A stretch of DNA of 64,000 bases from Halictus rubicundus (taxonomy: Eukaryota; Arthropoda; Insecta; Hymenoptera; Halictidae). Shown here piece after piece: positions 53,819 to 63,880 of this stretch. The translations under genes were made by a program, and so were the position numbers. The notes under the pieces were generated by a model. The model did no database searches. It saw only the letters and a program-made list of their open reading frames with translations, and had not been told where the DNA came from. Position 1 is the first letter of the stretch. The number at the start of each line of letters is the position of its first letter. The DNA is taken from the NCBI RefSeq assembly GCF_050948215.1, contig NC_135155.1, positions 12,232,001 through 12,296,000 of the forward strand, written 5' to 3'.

Positions 53819-53896
53819 TCGTCGTCTTCGTCGTCGTTGTCGGCGACGATGAAGAGCAGCACTGAGGCTGTCGCAACGTCCACCGGCCAGAAGTGA
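28225..53896 (+). CDS. larp: La-related protein 1 (LARP1), TOP mRNA-binding translation regulator
   Basis: Seventeen exons join in phase to 1424 residues: 28225-29110, 44976-45049, 45466-45519, 46416-46584, 46716-46820, 47445-47620, 48060-48181, 48282-48471, 48811-49338, 49631-49788, 49876-50110, 50415-50582, 50661-50920, 51095-51255, 51471-51725, 52687-52820, 53297-53896. The N-terminus is polar and disordered. Exons 2-5 carry LARP1 blocks such as DWPTLG and KQKWVPL. Exon 6 encodes an RGG box (about 440-475). The La module spans about 515-610 (EYYFSEENLLRDFFLRRKMD). LNPDVPEFIP (680-689) fits a PAM2 motif for poly(A)-binding protein. The DM15 domain (about 1074-1225, with GIGQSQEMNTLFRFWSFFLR) binds the mRNA cap and TOP start in known LARP1. 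The tail ends in a Ser-rich tract. LARP1 acts in the cytoplasm on ribosomal protein mRNAs downstream of mTOR. The start at 28225 (CAAGATGG) has a good context and opens the longest frame. Confidence 0.97.
30640..31030. repeat. Degenerate minisatellite around GAGTATTCGAGTACTC
   Basis: Units of roughly 30-40 bases, each containing a near-palindrome of the type TACTCGAGTATTC followed by AGATTTAAAT-like sequence, recur about ten times with many substitutions. Because the core is palindromic, it could form small cruciforms. It ends near 31030, where ordinary AT-rich sequence resumes. Confidence 0.75.
32380..35540. repeat. Clustered ~190 bp repeats in larp intron 1
   Basis: A block containing AAAATTTGAAAAAATTCT recurs with anchors near 32412, 33709, 33906, 34090, 35205 and 35405. 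In most copies it is followed by a 'TACAACGTATT...TTTTT' block, then 'GCAATTAACTAGACGAAA'-like sequence and 'AACAAACGAT'. Spacing within clusters is about 184-200 bases, so 33600-34260 and 35080-35540 are short tandem arrays, and 32380-32530 is a solo copy. There are no inverted ends and no coding potential. Confidence 0.75.
38220..39720. repeat. Degenerate array of GATTCGAAATTGATT-like units
   Basis: From about 38220 to 39050, and again 39420-39720, the sequence is dominated by short units (about 12-20 bases) built from TCGAAATTGATT, TCGATTC and GATTCAGG, strongly diverged and unevenly spaced. The interval 39050-39420 is less repetitive. A few units recur near 40260-40310. It is non-coding. 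Confidence 0.7.
39874..39905. repeat. (CT)n microsatellite
   Basis: A pure CT dinucleotide tract inside a CpG-rich island of larp intron 1, about 180 bases upstream of the possible alternative first exon. Confidence 0.95.
40028..40070. repeat. Heptamer tandem repeat GATCGTG
   Basis: About six head-to-tail copies of GATCGTG (the first slightly different) directly precede the candidate alternative larp start codon. The array contains repeated GATC sites. It may be part of a 5' UTR. Confidence 0.9.
40088..40124 (+). CDS. Candidate alternative first coding exon of larp
   Basis: An ATG at 40088 (G at -3) opens 12 codons (MKINRNKARSVQ) plus one base, followed by a consensus donor GTGAGT at 40125. 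The resulting phase 1 matches the acceptor phase of larp exon 2 at 44976, so splicing would give a shorter LARP1 without the 295-residue first exon. The surroundings (39720-40130) are CpG-rich, as at the main promoter. The donor, start and phase are seen; use as an exon is inferred. A chance match of donor and phase is quite possible. Confidence 0.4.
41265..42180. repeat. Tandem ~190 bp repeat, third unit split by a MITE
   Basis: Two units (about 41265-41510 and 41511-41710) share the order: ATAAAATCATGT-like, AATCAATATGCACATCTTATT, a GTATTTGCTGA-like block and GGCAGCCATTTTCTTATAA. A third unit starts just before 41711 and continues after 42079 with CACATCTCATCATATAATTAAT, so the element 41713-42077 sits inside it. 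Confidence 0.75.
41713..42077. mobile_element. Palindromic MITE with CAGGGTGTTCC ends
   Basis: The element is 365 bp, flanked by TA on both sides. It begins CAGGGTGTTCCAAAAATGT and ends with the complement of CAGGTTGTCCCAAAAAT. Its two halves are inverted copies almost to the centre: AGGAGTTATTAACGAAAAAC pairs with GTTTTTCGTTAATAACTCCT, and CGGACCAATCAGGGC-like blocks pair likewise. The middle (about 41865-41905) is GC-rich. No transposase is present. Ends and TA target suggest Tc1/mariner-type mobilisation. Confidence 0.9.
43540..44760. repeat. Scattered copies of the 26.6 kb repeat in larp intron 1
   Basis: Three partial copies stand near 43540-43640, 43660-43800 and 44640-44760. They share a core like GTAGAAAAATTCTGTAGA or GTAGAACGATTCTGTACA followed by ACAACGACA-like sequence, TTATAAACA and GTTCAAACGGAAC-like sequence. 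In the 26.6 kb copies the same blocks appear in the opposite orientation. Confidence 0.55.
51765..52475. mobile_element. Non-autonomous mariner-like element, copy 2, in larp intron 15
   Basis: A 711 bp element between TA dinucleotides, beginning GGTTGTTGTACACGAAACAT and ending with the complement of GGTTGTTGAATACGAAATG. It is homologous to 1830-2233 over most of that copy's length. It also holds an inverted pair of the dispersed motif (AGACTGCGGATCTTTATG at 51813 and GCATAAACGCCGCAGTCT at 51873) and a third copy near 52357. It fills most of the intron 51726-52686. No transposase frame is intact. Confidence 0.8.
52950..53296 (+). repeat. Tandem copies of the last larp intron/exon junction
   Basis: In intron 16 (52821-53296) a unit of about 130-155 bases occurs two and a half times. 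Each unit contains a copy of the final acceptor and first exon bases: CTATTTCAGCCTCAAATAAA at 53001 and CTATTTCAACTTCGAATAAA at 53133, against the real CATTTCAGCCCCGAATAAA at 53289. Between them GTTAGGTAAGACACCCCATC and GTTAGGTAGGACACCCTATC repeat. The 53001 copy keeps the AG; the 53133 copy has lost it. Confidence 0.8.
53744..53841 (+). repeat. (TCG)n trinucleotide tract coding for poly-serine in LARP1
   Basis: About 31 consecutive serine codons, mostly TCG with some TCC and TCA, interrupted by two Thr codons (ACG), lie near the C-terminus of LARP1. The opposite strand reads as poly-Asp in one frame, which explains the acidic minus-strand ORFs here. Such tracts expand and contract by slippage, so length is expected to vary between individuals. 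Confidence 0.95.
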
Positions 53897-54180
53897 TCCT
53901 CCTTGGTCGGGAAGGGTAAGTGCAGAGGCACTTGCCCGATTGCTGACACGGACAAGCGCGTCCCGCCCCTCTCGGGATGATAGGACGCATTCGTTCCAGC
54001 TCTGAGAAAGAACCGCTAACGAATCACAACTACCAGCGCCAAAAATCGGGTACACGGTGCACGTACCCCCTGGCGCCGGGATACAGCACAAAACTCTGTC
54101 TCTCATTGTACATAGAAATGAATCGTGGGGAAGAACCAGAACATGTCGGACGTGCGCGCGATGCTGAAGAACAATTGTTA

Positions 54181-54783
54181 CCGGGTGAGTCGCTCAACTG
54201 TACCGCCGGGACTTACTCGTAACCTAGTTGTAAGGTTACGTAACTAAAAACGTTTCGAACGAAAGTTATGAGACATTAACCGGTACATGCAATACGATCA
54301 TTAGTTTTTTTTTTTTATATTTCACTTTGATGTCGGGATACGGGGGTGACCTTGAGTTTTTGTTTCACTATGCGTAATATTTGAATATGCGATTTGAAAG
54401 AGTATCGAATGCCGAGTAAAAAAGTATCATGTGGGCTGAAAAAGTAGTTACTGAGATATTCTTTGAATATCTTGAATATCTCTCTCAGTTGAATGTTCAA
54501 CTTTCACAGAAGAGTATGTCCGTAATTATGACTTTTTCACCCTATATACCTCAATACTTTTTTACTCTGAATTCGACACTCTTTTGAATCACATATTTAA
54601 ATATCACACATTGGGATACAAAAGCTCAAGGTCACATATCTCGATCGAAGATCGAGACATTAAAAAACTAATGATCACATTGCATGTTTAATTTGATATA
54701 AAGGAACTTTTGTTTGAAACTTTTCGTTATGTAACGAGTAGGTTAGAGTAAATTGAGGTGGTACAGTTAAGTGACTCGCCCTG
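54181..54783. mobile_element. Large palindromic MITE just after the larp stop codon
   Basis: The element is 603 bp between TA dinucleotides. The left end CCGGGTGAGTCGCTCAACTG mirrors the right end, whose reverse complement is CAGGGCGAGTCACTTAACTG. Paired blocks continue inward (CATGCAATACGATCATTAG with CATGCAATGTGATCATTAG; GTGACCTTGAGTTTTTGT with GTGACCTTGAGCTTTTGT; AAAGAGTATCGAAT with AAAGAGTGTCGAAT), so each arm is about 280 bases. The ends resemble those of 13670-14061. If the larp mRNA extends past 54783 the element would fold into a long hairpin in the 3' UTR. Confidence 0.88.
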
Positions 54784-54908
54784 TATAGAACGATTTTGCT
54801 ATCGCTGGGACGAGAGATGGCAGACTAGGGAGGTTCAGCTCTGTTCTTGTCGTAGCCCGGTAAAGTTGTATCTACCGATATAGTATGGCTATGCTCTTGC
54901 TTGGAGTA

Positions 54909-55420
54909 CAGTAATGTCTCGATATATATATGTCCGGTTCGAATCTATATTCGCAATCGGTTCCTCGAGTATCAACAATTCAAGACTACGAGTAAACTGC
55001 GGCTCTTGATGCGAAATAAAATTTGTACGCATCATTTGCAAGGAAAGAAGTTTTATAGACATTTATGTCTTCCCTTAGTAGTTTAAATTATTTGAAAATA
55101 ATGTGCCTGCCTTCTTAGATTCTTCTAATACCTTTATTGTTTTATGTTTCACCTACTCATTGTTGCCATAAATGTATAAAATCCGCAATTTAATTGTAAG
55201 CCATTAGGCATTTACAAAAAGGTACATATTTTAATTACCTTGAGAAGTAATAACATGTTTGGGATTAATACAGTACACGGTATCAAGGGGAACGTATCAC
55301 GATACTATGATATTCACTAACGTATCAGCTAGCTATTCACGGCCCTTCGAGGACTTTACCCCGGATTAATGTTTTGCAAATATCGTACTCGCTTTTCACA
55401 AATACATCGAGACATTACTG
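54909..55420. mobile_element. TA-flanked TIR element with CAGTAATGTCTCGAT ends
   Basis: The left end CAGTAATGTCTCGATATAT and the reverse complement of the right end CAGTAATGTCTCGATGTAT match in 18 of 19 bases, and TA borders both sides. The interior (512 bp in all) is not palindromic and has no transposase frame. It carries a variant of the dispersed motif (ACTGCGGCTCTTGATGCGAA) directly followed by AATAAA at 55015-55020. CAGT-type ends with TA targets are seen in pogo/Tc1-like elements; the family is an inference. Confidence 0.75.
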
Positions 55421-58400
55421 TATGCACTGAATCATACTGCGCTCGGTCTGTAGCGGATAACAGAGGGGCCAGGTGAACCTGCGAATCAAGTGATTAGGCA
55501 CACACCGTGCCACGTGTTCGACGAATAGCGCGCTCGCTCAACGCTGATGTCGCTTCTAGTCCAAATTATCGGTAGCAATGTTCATTTTCCGAAAGAAAGC
55601 AGCCAACTATTCCAATTTGAACGATGCTTCAGTTATTAAAAACTACATAATTTTACCATTATAACTATTCAAGGCCTGTGTTCACATTTTTAACCAATGG
55701 CCGATTAGAAAAATCCGTGTCTAATATTTTTATAAGATCTGCTAGCCCAGTGACAGCCTTCAACTTTTACGAAACATTTTACATACGAAAATTTAACAAA
55801 TTACACAATAATATTCTGCCCGCTGGATATCTATCAATTGAAATATCCTTTTGAACAAGAAATTATTGGACAATGTTACAAACAATGGAATTCGATAATT
55901 GTCGACGTTCAAAGATGGGATAGAACTGCGCAGTGTACAAATATTTGTCTAGCCACCGCAACACTAATCTCCCCCGTCGAAACTGGGAAACAGTAATTGT
56001 ACGCGACCGATGTATAATTTGTACAAAATGTCGATTCGATTAGAACCACACTCTTGGAATCGGAAAAAGAGGAAGATGCTCTGCTCGTGGCCGGTGCACA
56101 ATCATTGTATTTTAGAGGAGCCGTGGCTTCAGGTATTATAGCGTTTGTCTTGCAATTGACACTATTGACAGCGTTGCGGAAAAAATGGTGGAAAAACGAA
56201 GTTCGGTGATGTACAGAAATAAAACGTTTCAGGGAAAGAAGTTCTGTTGGTTTCTCCGCTAGCAACAGAAACGCATGAAACAAATTAACGCTTTTTTCTT
56301 GGTTCACCTGTTAACAATTTTACGGGGATCAAATTGTATGCGATTGCAGGCTCAACAAATTAATTTTTATTGTAGCATATAGAATCAAATTTCGCTAGAG
56401 GGAGTTGATTGATTTTATACAATGTCTGATTTTTTAACAGTGGTCTACCAAAATTTGTGTGAAAATCCTCGACGAATATAAAATTAAATATCCGTATTTG
56501 TTTTGTAAGAAAATGTGAGTATTCTCGATTATCTTTATCTGAATTTTACGATGACATATAAAAGGACAAGAACATATATAATTATAGTAGAAGGAGATTT
56601 TCTTAAAAATGTTGTTTTACTTTTAATATTCGCCTTGATAAGTCTACAATTCACATTTTGATTAAATATATGCGATGGCATAGTGCTTGACAGTTAACAG
56701 GTGAACGACTGGATTTTTAAAACAAAAAAAAAATGTTCAAAATTAAAAAGTTGACAAAAAATCCCTGAAAAAGTGGGAGGACATTTTGGGGCTCGATCGA
56801 AGATCGAGGGAGAGGAAGGATATTCGGTTTTTAAGGATAATTAGGAGTTACGATTAAGTGTACGGTTAGAGATACGATTAGGGTAGCGATTCTCTGTCGG
56901 CGGGGGTGGAAATTTTGGAAACTACTATAATCATACTTAAGGAACAGCTAAGGTTAGGCCGACCGTATTAATTTAAGCGAGCATTAAACTAAAGATTTGA
57001 TTCAATAGGGGAGTGAAAAACTTTTCGAAACACGAATGGCTGGCTCATTCACGTAGCGCGCACACACACACCTTATTATTCTCGACTTTTTCCTTTTTTT
57101 TTTGTTCCCGCGATACCGTTTGTTAACACAAGACGACGCCTGGAATACTTGTTAGATCTGTTCGTGCTTCTCTGTCTTTATTTTTTTCATTCTTTCGTTT
57201 TCCTTTTCCTTCTCTGTTCTCTTCGTTTTTTTTTCTTTTAATGTACTAGTCACGCGTTGAGTCAAAAGTCAACGGCGAGAGTCACCGGAAATCCGAAATT
57301 GTTACTCCTCTGAATTCTCTTCTTTTGCAACCCCCCGTATTTTGTAATATTTTGCGCAACGTCGTCCCACCTTCCCCCTCCAGAAGAAGCAACTGTAAGA
57401 GACGCTCTTGTTTGTTTAAATTATCTGTAACAAAATTGTATTTCTGTTGATAAAAAAAAATATCATTTGTTTTACATTATCTGCACGCGTTGCGAGGCTC
57501 GAAGCGCGTCCACCTTATTTTTCGAGAGACTCATTTTGGGCTTTAGAATGAGAGGTTCATTTTTAAACAGTTTTTCTCGTTGCTCCGCGCTACAGGTTTT
57601 TTCTTCGACTTTAAAGTTTGGAGAAGGGTCGACTAATTTTCGTGTAATCATTTAGTGGGGATCTTTTTGAGGCCCTTGGGTCACTCGTGACCCTGTAGGA
57701 ATTTTCTGTATACTGGTCTTGCGCTGCTACAGTCAGTCACGAAAAGATTTTGGACATTGTTCGTTAGCATTGGACAGATTCTGGAAAAAGATTTTTTTCA
57801 CAAGAAGGCAAGACCATGAGATTTACTTTATAGTTAGGAGGCTCATATAATATTTGTTATCGTAATTATTACTGTTACTTTAATGATAAATTTTATTCCT
57901 TTTAATATATCCATACTCACTATTTATAAATTTTCTTTGATTCCTAGTTGCATTTATGATTTTTTTTTTATTGTAAGATTATTTATACAAAACGAGTGAA
58001 AATGGAGCATTTGGTTCAGAAACTGTCTAATTTTAACAAACAAAGGAATCAATGTTTGTAAAGCATCGAAAATCGATTCGAGATGAAATTGAAATTTGAT
58101 TGCAGTTTTCATTCGTCAAAATCTACAGTTTAATTATCGCGCTAAAGCGAGGTAGGCAAACATCGAGATACGTAGTTAATTTCGAGTTTCTTCCCCTAAT
58201 CGTCTTCCCTCGGATTCTCAAACAGTTTAAGTCTCCTTTGAACCCGTTGCATCAGACTGCAAGCGATTTGGTTCATTTAATTTATTCAACCCCTTGCCCT
58301 ATAATATTTACAATTAAAGACGTATGTTATCAACAGACTGCGAATCTTTATGCAAAATAAAACTGTTCTGAAAATTGCGAAAATACAGTAGCCCAATGAA

Positions 58401-61400
58401 CAATTGTTTGCTTCTTGAATAATTTCGATAAATTGAAAGTAGTATATCGACATTCTTTCAATCTTTCTACTTGCTCATCTTTGAACGCATAAGACCAGCA
58501 GTCTAATTATTAATTTTTTTCACGTCCAAATAACACACAAAAAACAAACAATAGGGCAAGGGGTGAAGCTTGTCGATACTCGTCGAACGAATTTTGCAAG
58601 ATTCACAGCAATAATCTGTGACACCGAGTCACGAGACCTCTTGAGTCGCCATTTCCTTCGAATCTTCGTAAGCGAGGTATTGACATTAGAACTACCGAGC
58701 ACTAAACACGACTGATATTACTATGTACAATTAACAAAATTTAATTCACTCGAACGTTCAACAATCTTCGCTAATGCGTTCACTGCCGGATCCAAAAAAT
58801 CAAAAGAATTTGATTAATGTAACGACAAATCGGAAGGACAAAATTTATCATACTGGTTGCTGCTTTAACTCTCGTCATATACTAATAAAATTTAGTCTAC
58901 TCGACTATAGTACAATAAAAATGAATTTGTTTAAGAAATAATGCTACCCGTATTTGATCGACACGGCAAAAAACGCGTCAGAAAGAATAGATCCGAAAGA
59001 GATGATCGCAGTAGTTCCAGTGTCAAGAAACTCGTCGATGTAGACTGTGTCCCGAAAAAATAGTGTCGCTCTGCCACAATGTTCTCCGCGCTTCATGCTG
59101 CGGGAGAATCGACTAAAAACCACTCCACGATTTCTTTTCGACCGTCAGAGTTAGCAAGAAGAGTTCGAAGATAGAGAAGAGCGTCGAACGGACGAAGATC
59201 GGTTAGCACAAAGTGACAGAGCGAGCGTGACTGTGTGATAGAGAGAAGGAGAGTATGGGAGTGAACGAACGTAAACATAAACGCAGAACGGTATATGTTC
59301 GCGACGTGCTGTAAATACATGAACGTGATCGCGACACGTTCGAGACGTTCGAACTAGTTTAGGACTAACCCAGCGAAGAAAAACCCAATTACCAGCAAAA
59401 CGAAAAAAAAAAAGAGTGAAAAACGATAGGCTTAGTCGAGCTAAGTTAGACCTAAAGAGGAGAGCTCTCGGTTCTCGCTGAGAGTTGATCGTCCGAGCCG
59501 GAGGATCCAAGCGCTTCCGGTTTTTGAAATCGTGTGTGATTTATGTAAAATCAGTCGCTCTTGAGAATTCAAGATTAGCCGAAACTTTGCGAGCCTAAAT
59601 CTGACGGATGCATCGTGGATGAAGACGCCACATCGTGGACCCTCGAAAGGGCTGTTCCTGGGCATTTAAACTCCGTCACCCCTGCTCCATATTCTAAACG
59701 AAAAACGTTCTTATTAATGATTAAATCCTCATCATTGGACTGTGGATTTTCATGCATTGCTCGCAACAGCAGGCCGGCCGGTGTCATTTGAAACGGTGAA
59801 GAAGTTCGAAGAATTTTAGAACATTATATATCATTTTCGATTCATTAAGATCATTAAAGAAGAGAAATTTTAATGTGAGTCCTGCCTCTTGCAGTTGATG
59901 CATTTTTCATTTTGCGTAAGGATCCACAGTTCATTGATCAGCGCAGGGTGCGAAAGAAGATTGTATAGTTCCGTGTCCCTCGTCCACGATGGACTTTCTT
60001 TGACCTTGGAACTTTCCAGATAAAGCAGCCAAACTCCTCTAACATTATACAGTCTTTTATGCTGGAACAATGTTGACGTACGATATTACGCCATTGTTGC
60101 TAAGATTGCCGATAAAAGTTGTACAATGTGGGGTTGGTTTGTTGATTATTGCGGGGTAGTTGAAATTGATTGGGAAAACGTGAAATTCCAATCGATATGT
60201 CTTCTCCTCCGGCGAGCGACGATCTTGTAGCATAATACTGTAAATAGTTTCTACCGGAAGTCCTCTTAGGAAGGAGACGAAATCGCGCTATACATATTAC
60301 GCGTTATTATATCGTTACTTATATACAGGCGCTTGGTGGGAGACGTACAGTGACCTTGAAAAGTCCTTTCTTGATTGTTGTAGTCACAGTGACCTCTCGG
60401 TGACCTTCGAACATCGTTCGATGAATGTTAGCGTCGATATTCGACGGATACTCGAAATAGTGGGCTGGAGGGAAAATTCGTGTTGTTTATATAAAATGAA
60501 ATTATAATCTGTTCACTATGTCAGTGACTTTCATAAACCATCGTCTGATATAAGGAATTACTCATTACAGAATAATGAGAACTAATGGAAATTTGATTTT
60601 TATGATAATAGCGTAGCGATAATTGATAAAGCAAAGTAGCCAGGATTTCAACAAGAAAGAATTCGAAGAGAAATTTTTTCTGCGTTGCAGGTCTAAAATT
60701 CTTATTTTGCTTTTAAGATTTTCATTTTTATGCCACAAGTGCATCTGCGGTCTATTCGCTAGCTACAAAGTGTGTTTCTGCATCGAAGAACATTCAGCGA
60801 CATACAGCTATAAAATAATGATTACAAATTATTCGAAATATTATTATTTTTACTATAAATCTCGTTGATAATGATAATAACGATATTCATAATAATAATA
60901 ATAAATCACATGAATAATATGTACCTACTGTTATCCATAAATATTATATAAATTATTATCAAATATTTTAAACTGTACGTTAAAATTAAGAAAAATCACA
61001 AGAAAATGTTGAAAATAGAGAAACAAATATATTAGCAATAGTAACAATCTCGACACTTGGTTTTTGAAGATTATGTTTACGTGAGTTACTGTAGCTTCCC
61101 TCGCTAATGTCGCATCAGAGATGCAACGAGACTGTATCGAACAGTGGGTACTGTTTCACATTGCATGACTATTCATTAATGTCACCTGGATAGACATAAA
61201 AAATCCTTTTGTTAAGGATAGAAATGAGATGCTACGGAGAGCGAAAGCTCGAGACGTTATCGAGTAGTGAACAGTGTTTACCATTAGCTGACACTACGGC
61301 TACGTCACGTGAGTGAAAGAAAAAGAATATTATCGATGAAGATGATAACGAGCCGTTATGCGGAATGGTTAAGAGAGAAAAATATCTATTTTCCCTGCGT

Positions 61401-63373
61401 AGTTCCGTTGGTGCGAATAACGATTAATATTTATGCCAAGTTGAAAAACGGGACACTAAGGAGGACGAAGATGCTCAACGTTAAGGAAGGCAAACGTCTC
61501 TGTTCGCAGTGTAGTTCTAAACGGTCAGTTTTGACTGCGCGGAGCTAACGACGAATGTTTGTGTTAAGTTGGAAAACGGGATGCTAAGGAGAACGTTCAG
61601 TAACGGAAAACGTCTCTTTGTTCCAGCGTAGTCCTAAATGGTAATTTTTTAGCGTTGGAATAACAACTAATGTTTGTGTTAAGTTGAAATCGAGACGCTA
61701 AAGATGCGTGACGTTAAGGGTTCGATTGAAATCCATGACGCTACGGAGGAGAAAGATGCGAGACGTTAACGAGGGAAAACTGCGACGTCATTATTTACAG
61801 TCGCAAATAACTGATATTAACTGCCGTTTCGAACAACTACTTATCACAGTTTATTTGCAATTTCTTTTGCACTGATTTAAGAAACGAGACGATACGGAGG
61901 TCACCGTGCCCGTTCCACCAAGCTCGATTTCGCGCGCGCGCCCGTGACGATGTATATAAGTACAGCATTAACGTTAACGACTATTAATTTTACACGTAAG
62001 GCTTATACTAAATATACACTCACGTGGGTGGGGGGATAAACCGGTGGAAGATAACGGGGTTTGAGAAAAAAAATGTACGAAAAAAAAAGAAGCGTTTCCT
62101 ATAAGATACACTTTGTACACGAGGATCGATCCTTTTCACCGTTTTACTTTTACTTATCCTCCTCGTATTTATGACTGATCGCTTGTGTTCGGTGTATCTT
62201 TGTTTTTTTCTTCTTGTCGTTTAAGCTCGTTTTGTTTGTTTTCTTTTTTTTTTTTTTTAGTTGTAACATCGTTTCGAGGAAAATTATTAAACGGAAAAAA
62301 AAACACGAAAAAGGAGTTGTTGATGGGATGAATGTGGCGGATGACTTTGGCTACGACGACCATAACGGTGTCTTTTAAACGTCTAAAACCGCGTTTCCGC
62401 CGGAGAATGTTTAAGCAGAATTCACAGTTACCAGTCAGTCATTTCTTTAGAAGAGAATTGAAACGCGGTTTTAAGCTGGGAAATCACAGCTTTAGACGGG
62501 ACTACCGATTCGAGCTGGCTAATTCTCATTGGTTCTCACCTTGTTCGCCTTTTTTCACGGTAATGTCATTGATCCGCCGAATAGAAAGGTTTCAAAGAGG
62601 AGAGCGAGAAAGAGAGAGAGTGAGAGAGCATTTGATCCTGTCGCGAGGCAAATTCGAATCGCACTATTTTTCTAATTGGTTTTTCACAGCGTGTGTCGAT
62701 CGTAGTTTACGACTTGATCTCTTTTTTACGGCGAAACCTATTATACCGCGTAGCGTAGCTCCGAGAGAGGACCGGACACGGACACTTATCCCGAACGGTG
62801 GAAAAATACATACACATACACACGTGCGATACACTAATGTAGACTGATCTTTCCCGTACTAATAATCTGCGAGAACACACACCGAAACCGTCTAATTCGC
62901 GTTCTAGTCGGCGGGTGAGCGTTGATTGGTTGTTTAACGTCGGGATGAAAATAATCGATGCTTGATTTTCGAGTCGTCCGAAAAGGGGCGGGGCGTTCGT
63001 TTTTTCGGACGGCGATTTTATGGGATTTGCCAGCGTTTCATGACACTTTCCTTGGCGAAATCGGAAACAGTGAAGGGGAAAGGGGAAATTTTCGTTCGTA
63101 CGATAGTGCCTTCGACTAAAACTCACTCCGAGACTCGTCAGTTTGCCCCTTGGTGCCACCGATTCCGATACAGGTTGAACGGTCTGCTCGTTTCGTTGGA
63201 AATAGGGTCTGAACCCTTTCACGTGAGCTAGGCTCCTTCTAACAAATTGCAACCGAGATCTGTTAAATTGTTGACCGGGGGATTTTCATTTTGGACGGAC
63301 ACAAAATAGTCTAGATACGATTTGAAACAGTTGGAAATGTAAGAATTATTTGCTATAAGGCACGAGTACGATG

Positions 63374-63670
63374 GTATTGGCCCTAGGCGGCGGTCTGGAT
63401 TGCCCCCCGGGAGCAACGATTTCAAATGAATGACACAAGAGAAGGGAAATGTTCAATTTTGCTGTGATCAAAAGTAGCGGAACAGACGAGAAACTCTCAG
63501 GTTTGATATGAGCAATAACTTCTTGGCCCTGGGGTGCTATGGATTGCTCCCATGGGTAATATTAACCAAATAGGATTTTTGGAACTGATTATTAAGGATT
63601 TTAATAAGCTCTAAGGAAATAAACTATTGGCCCTCGGAGTGCTCTGGATTCCCCTTAAGGGCAACAGCTT
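63374..63670. repeat. Three related TTGGCCCT segments
   Basis: Segments starting near 63375, 63523 and 63628 share TTGGCCCT, a GG-rich spacer, GGTCTGGATTGC or GTGCTCTGGATT-like sequence and a CCC..GGG pair. Two of them are preceded by AATAAACTA or AATAACTTC. Spacing is uneven (about 149 and 105 bases). Function is unknown. Confidence 0.55.
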
Positions 63671-63781
63671 AGGACAAATGACATCACATGAACAGAAACT
63701 AAGGGAGTACTGTTGCAAATAAAAATGCATTACTAACAAGGAAAAACAAATAAGACGTTGAGAGAGGGAAAATTGTATCAG

Positions 63782-63880
63782 CAACTTGCTTCCTGTGTCC
63801 AGTATGATCCGAGTGGGCGTGGCTACATTTCTCTCGACGAAGTCAGACCAGTGCTCCACAGGGCAATCTGCTATCAAGCC
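63782..63880 (+). CDS. Possible exon of a downstream EF-hand protein (partial)
   Basis: A plus-strand frame open from 63737 to a TAA at 63881 encodes YDPSGRGYISLDE from 63803. This fits an EF-hand calcium loop (D1, S3, R5, G6, Y7, I8, S9, E12). A strong acceptor, TTGCTTCCTGTGTCCAG, ends at 63802, and a weaker one ends at 63781. A weak donor GTCAGA follows GAA at 63842. Further on, TTGTTATTGTTGACAG ends at 63975 as another good acceptor, opening FTVKSDTK to the window edge, so the exon could read SLDE then F, as EF-hands often do. I do not recognise the protein. The minus-strand frame over the same bases has no motif. Confidence 0.4.

Larger units (their letters stand above)
53897..63781. other. 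larp 3' UTR and intergenic sequence
   Basis: I see no recognisable gene in these 9.9 kb. Two TIR elements follow the larp stop (54181-54783 and 54909-55420). Candidate poly(A) signals for larp are AATAAA at 55015-55020, 56218-56223 and near 58356. Copies of the dispersed TATAAAGATCCGCAGTC motif stand at about 55173, 58334, 58487, 59737, 59914 and 60738. CpG-rich patches with purine-rich tracts occur around 59040-59500 and 62560-63240 and could be a promoter for a downstream gene. Three related segments with TTGGCCCT lie at 63374-63670. ORFs here lack protein features. Confidence 0.6.

Noticed and set aside
53617..53990. Acidic poly-Asp and poly-Thr minus-strand ORFs
   Set aside because: They are antisense readings of the LARP1 TCG serine tract.
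54930..54960. GGTTCGAATC, resembling a tRNA T-arm
   Set aside because: There is no matching acceptor stem, D-arm or anticodon arm around it, and it lies inside a TIR element.
62707..63252. 181-codon minus-strand ORF near the right end
   Set aside because: It lies in CpG-rich sequence where stops are rare. It overlaps equally long plus-strand frames and shows no domain or splice signals I can trust.
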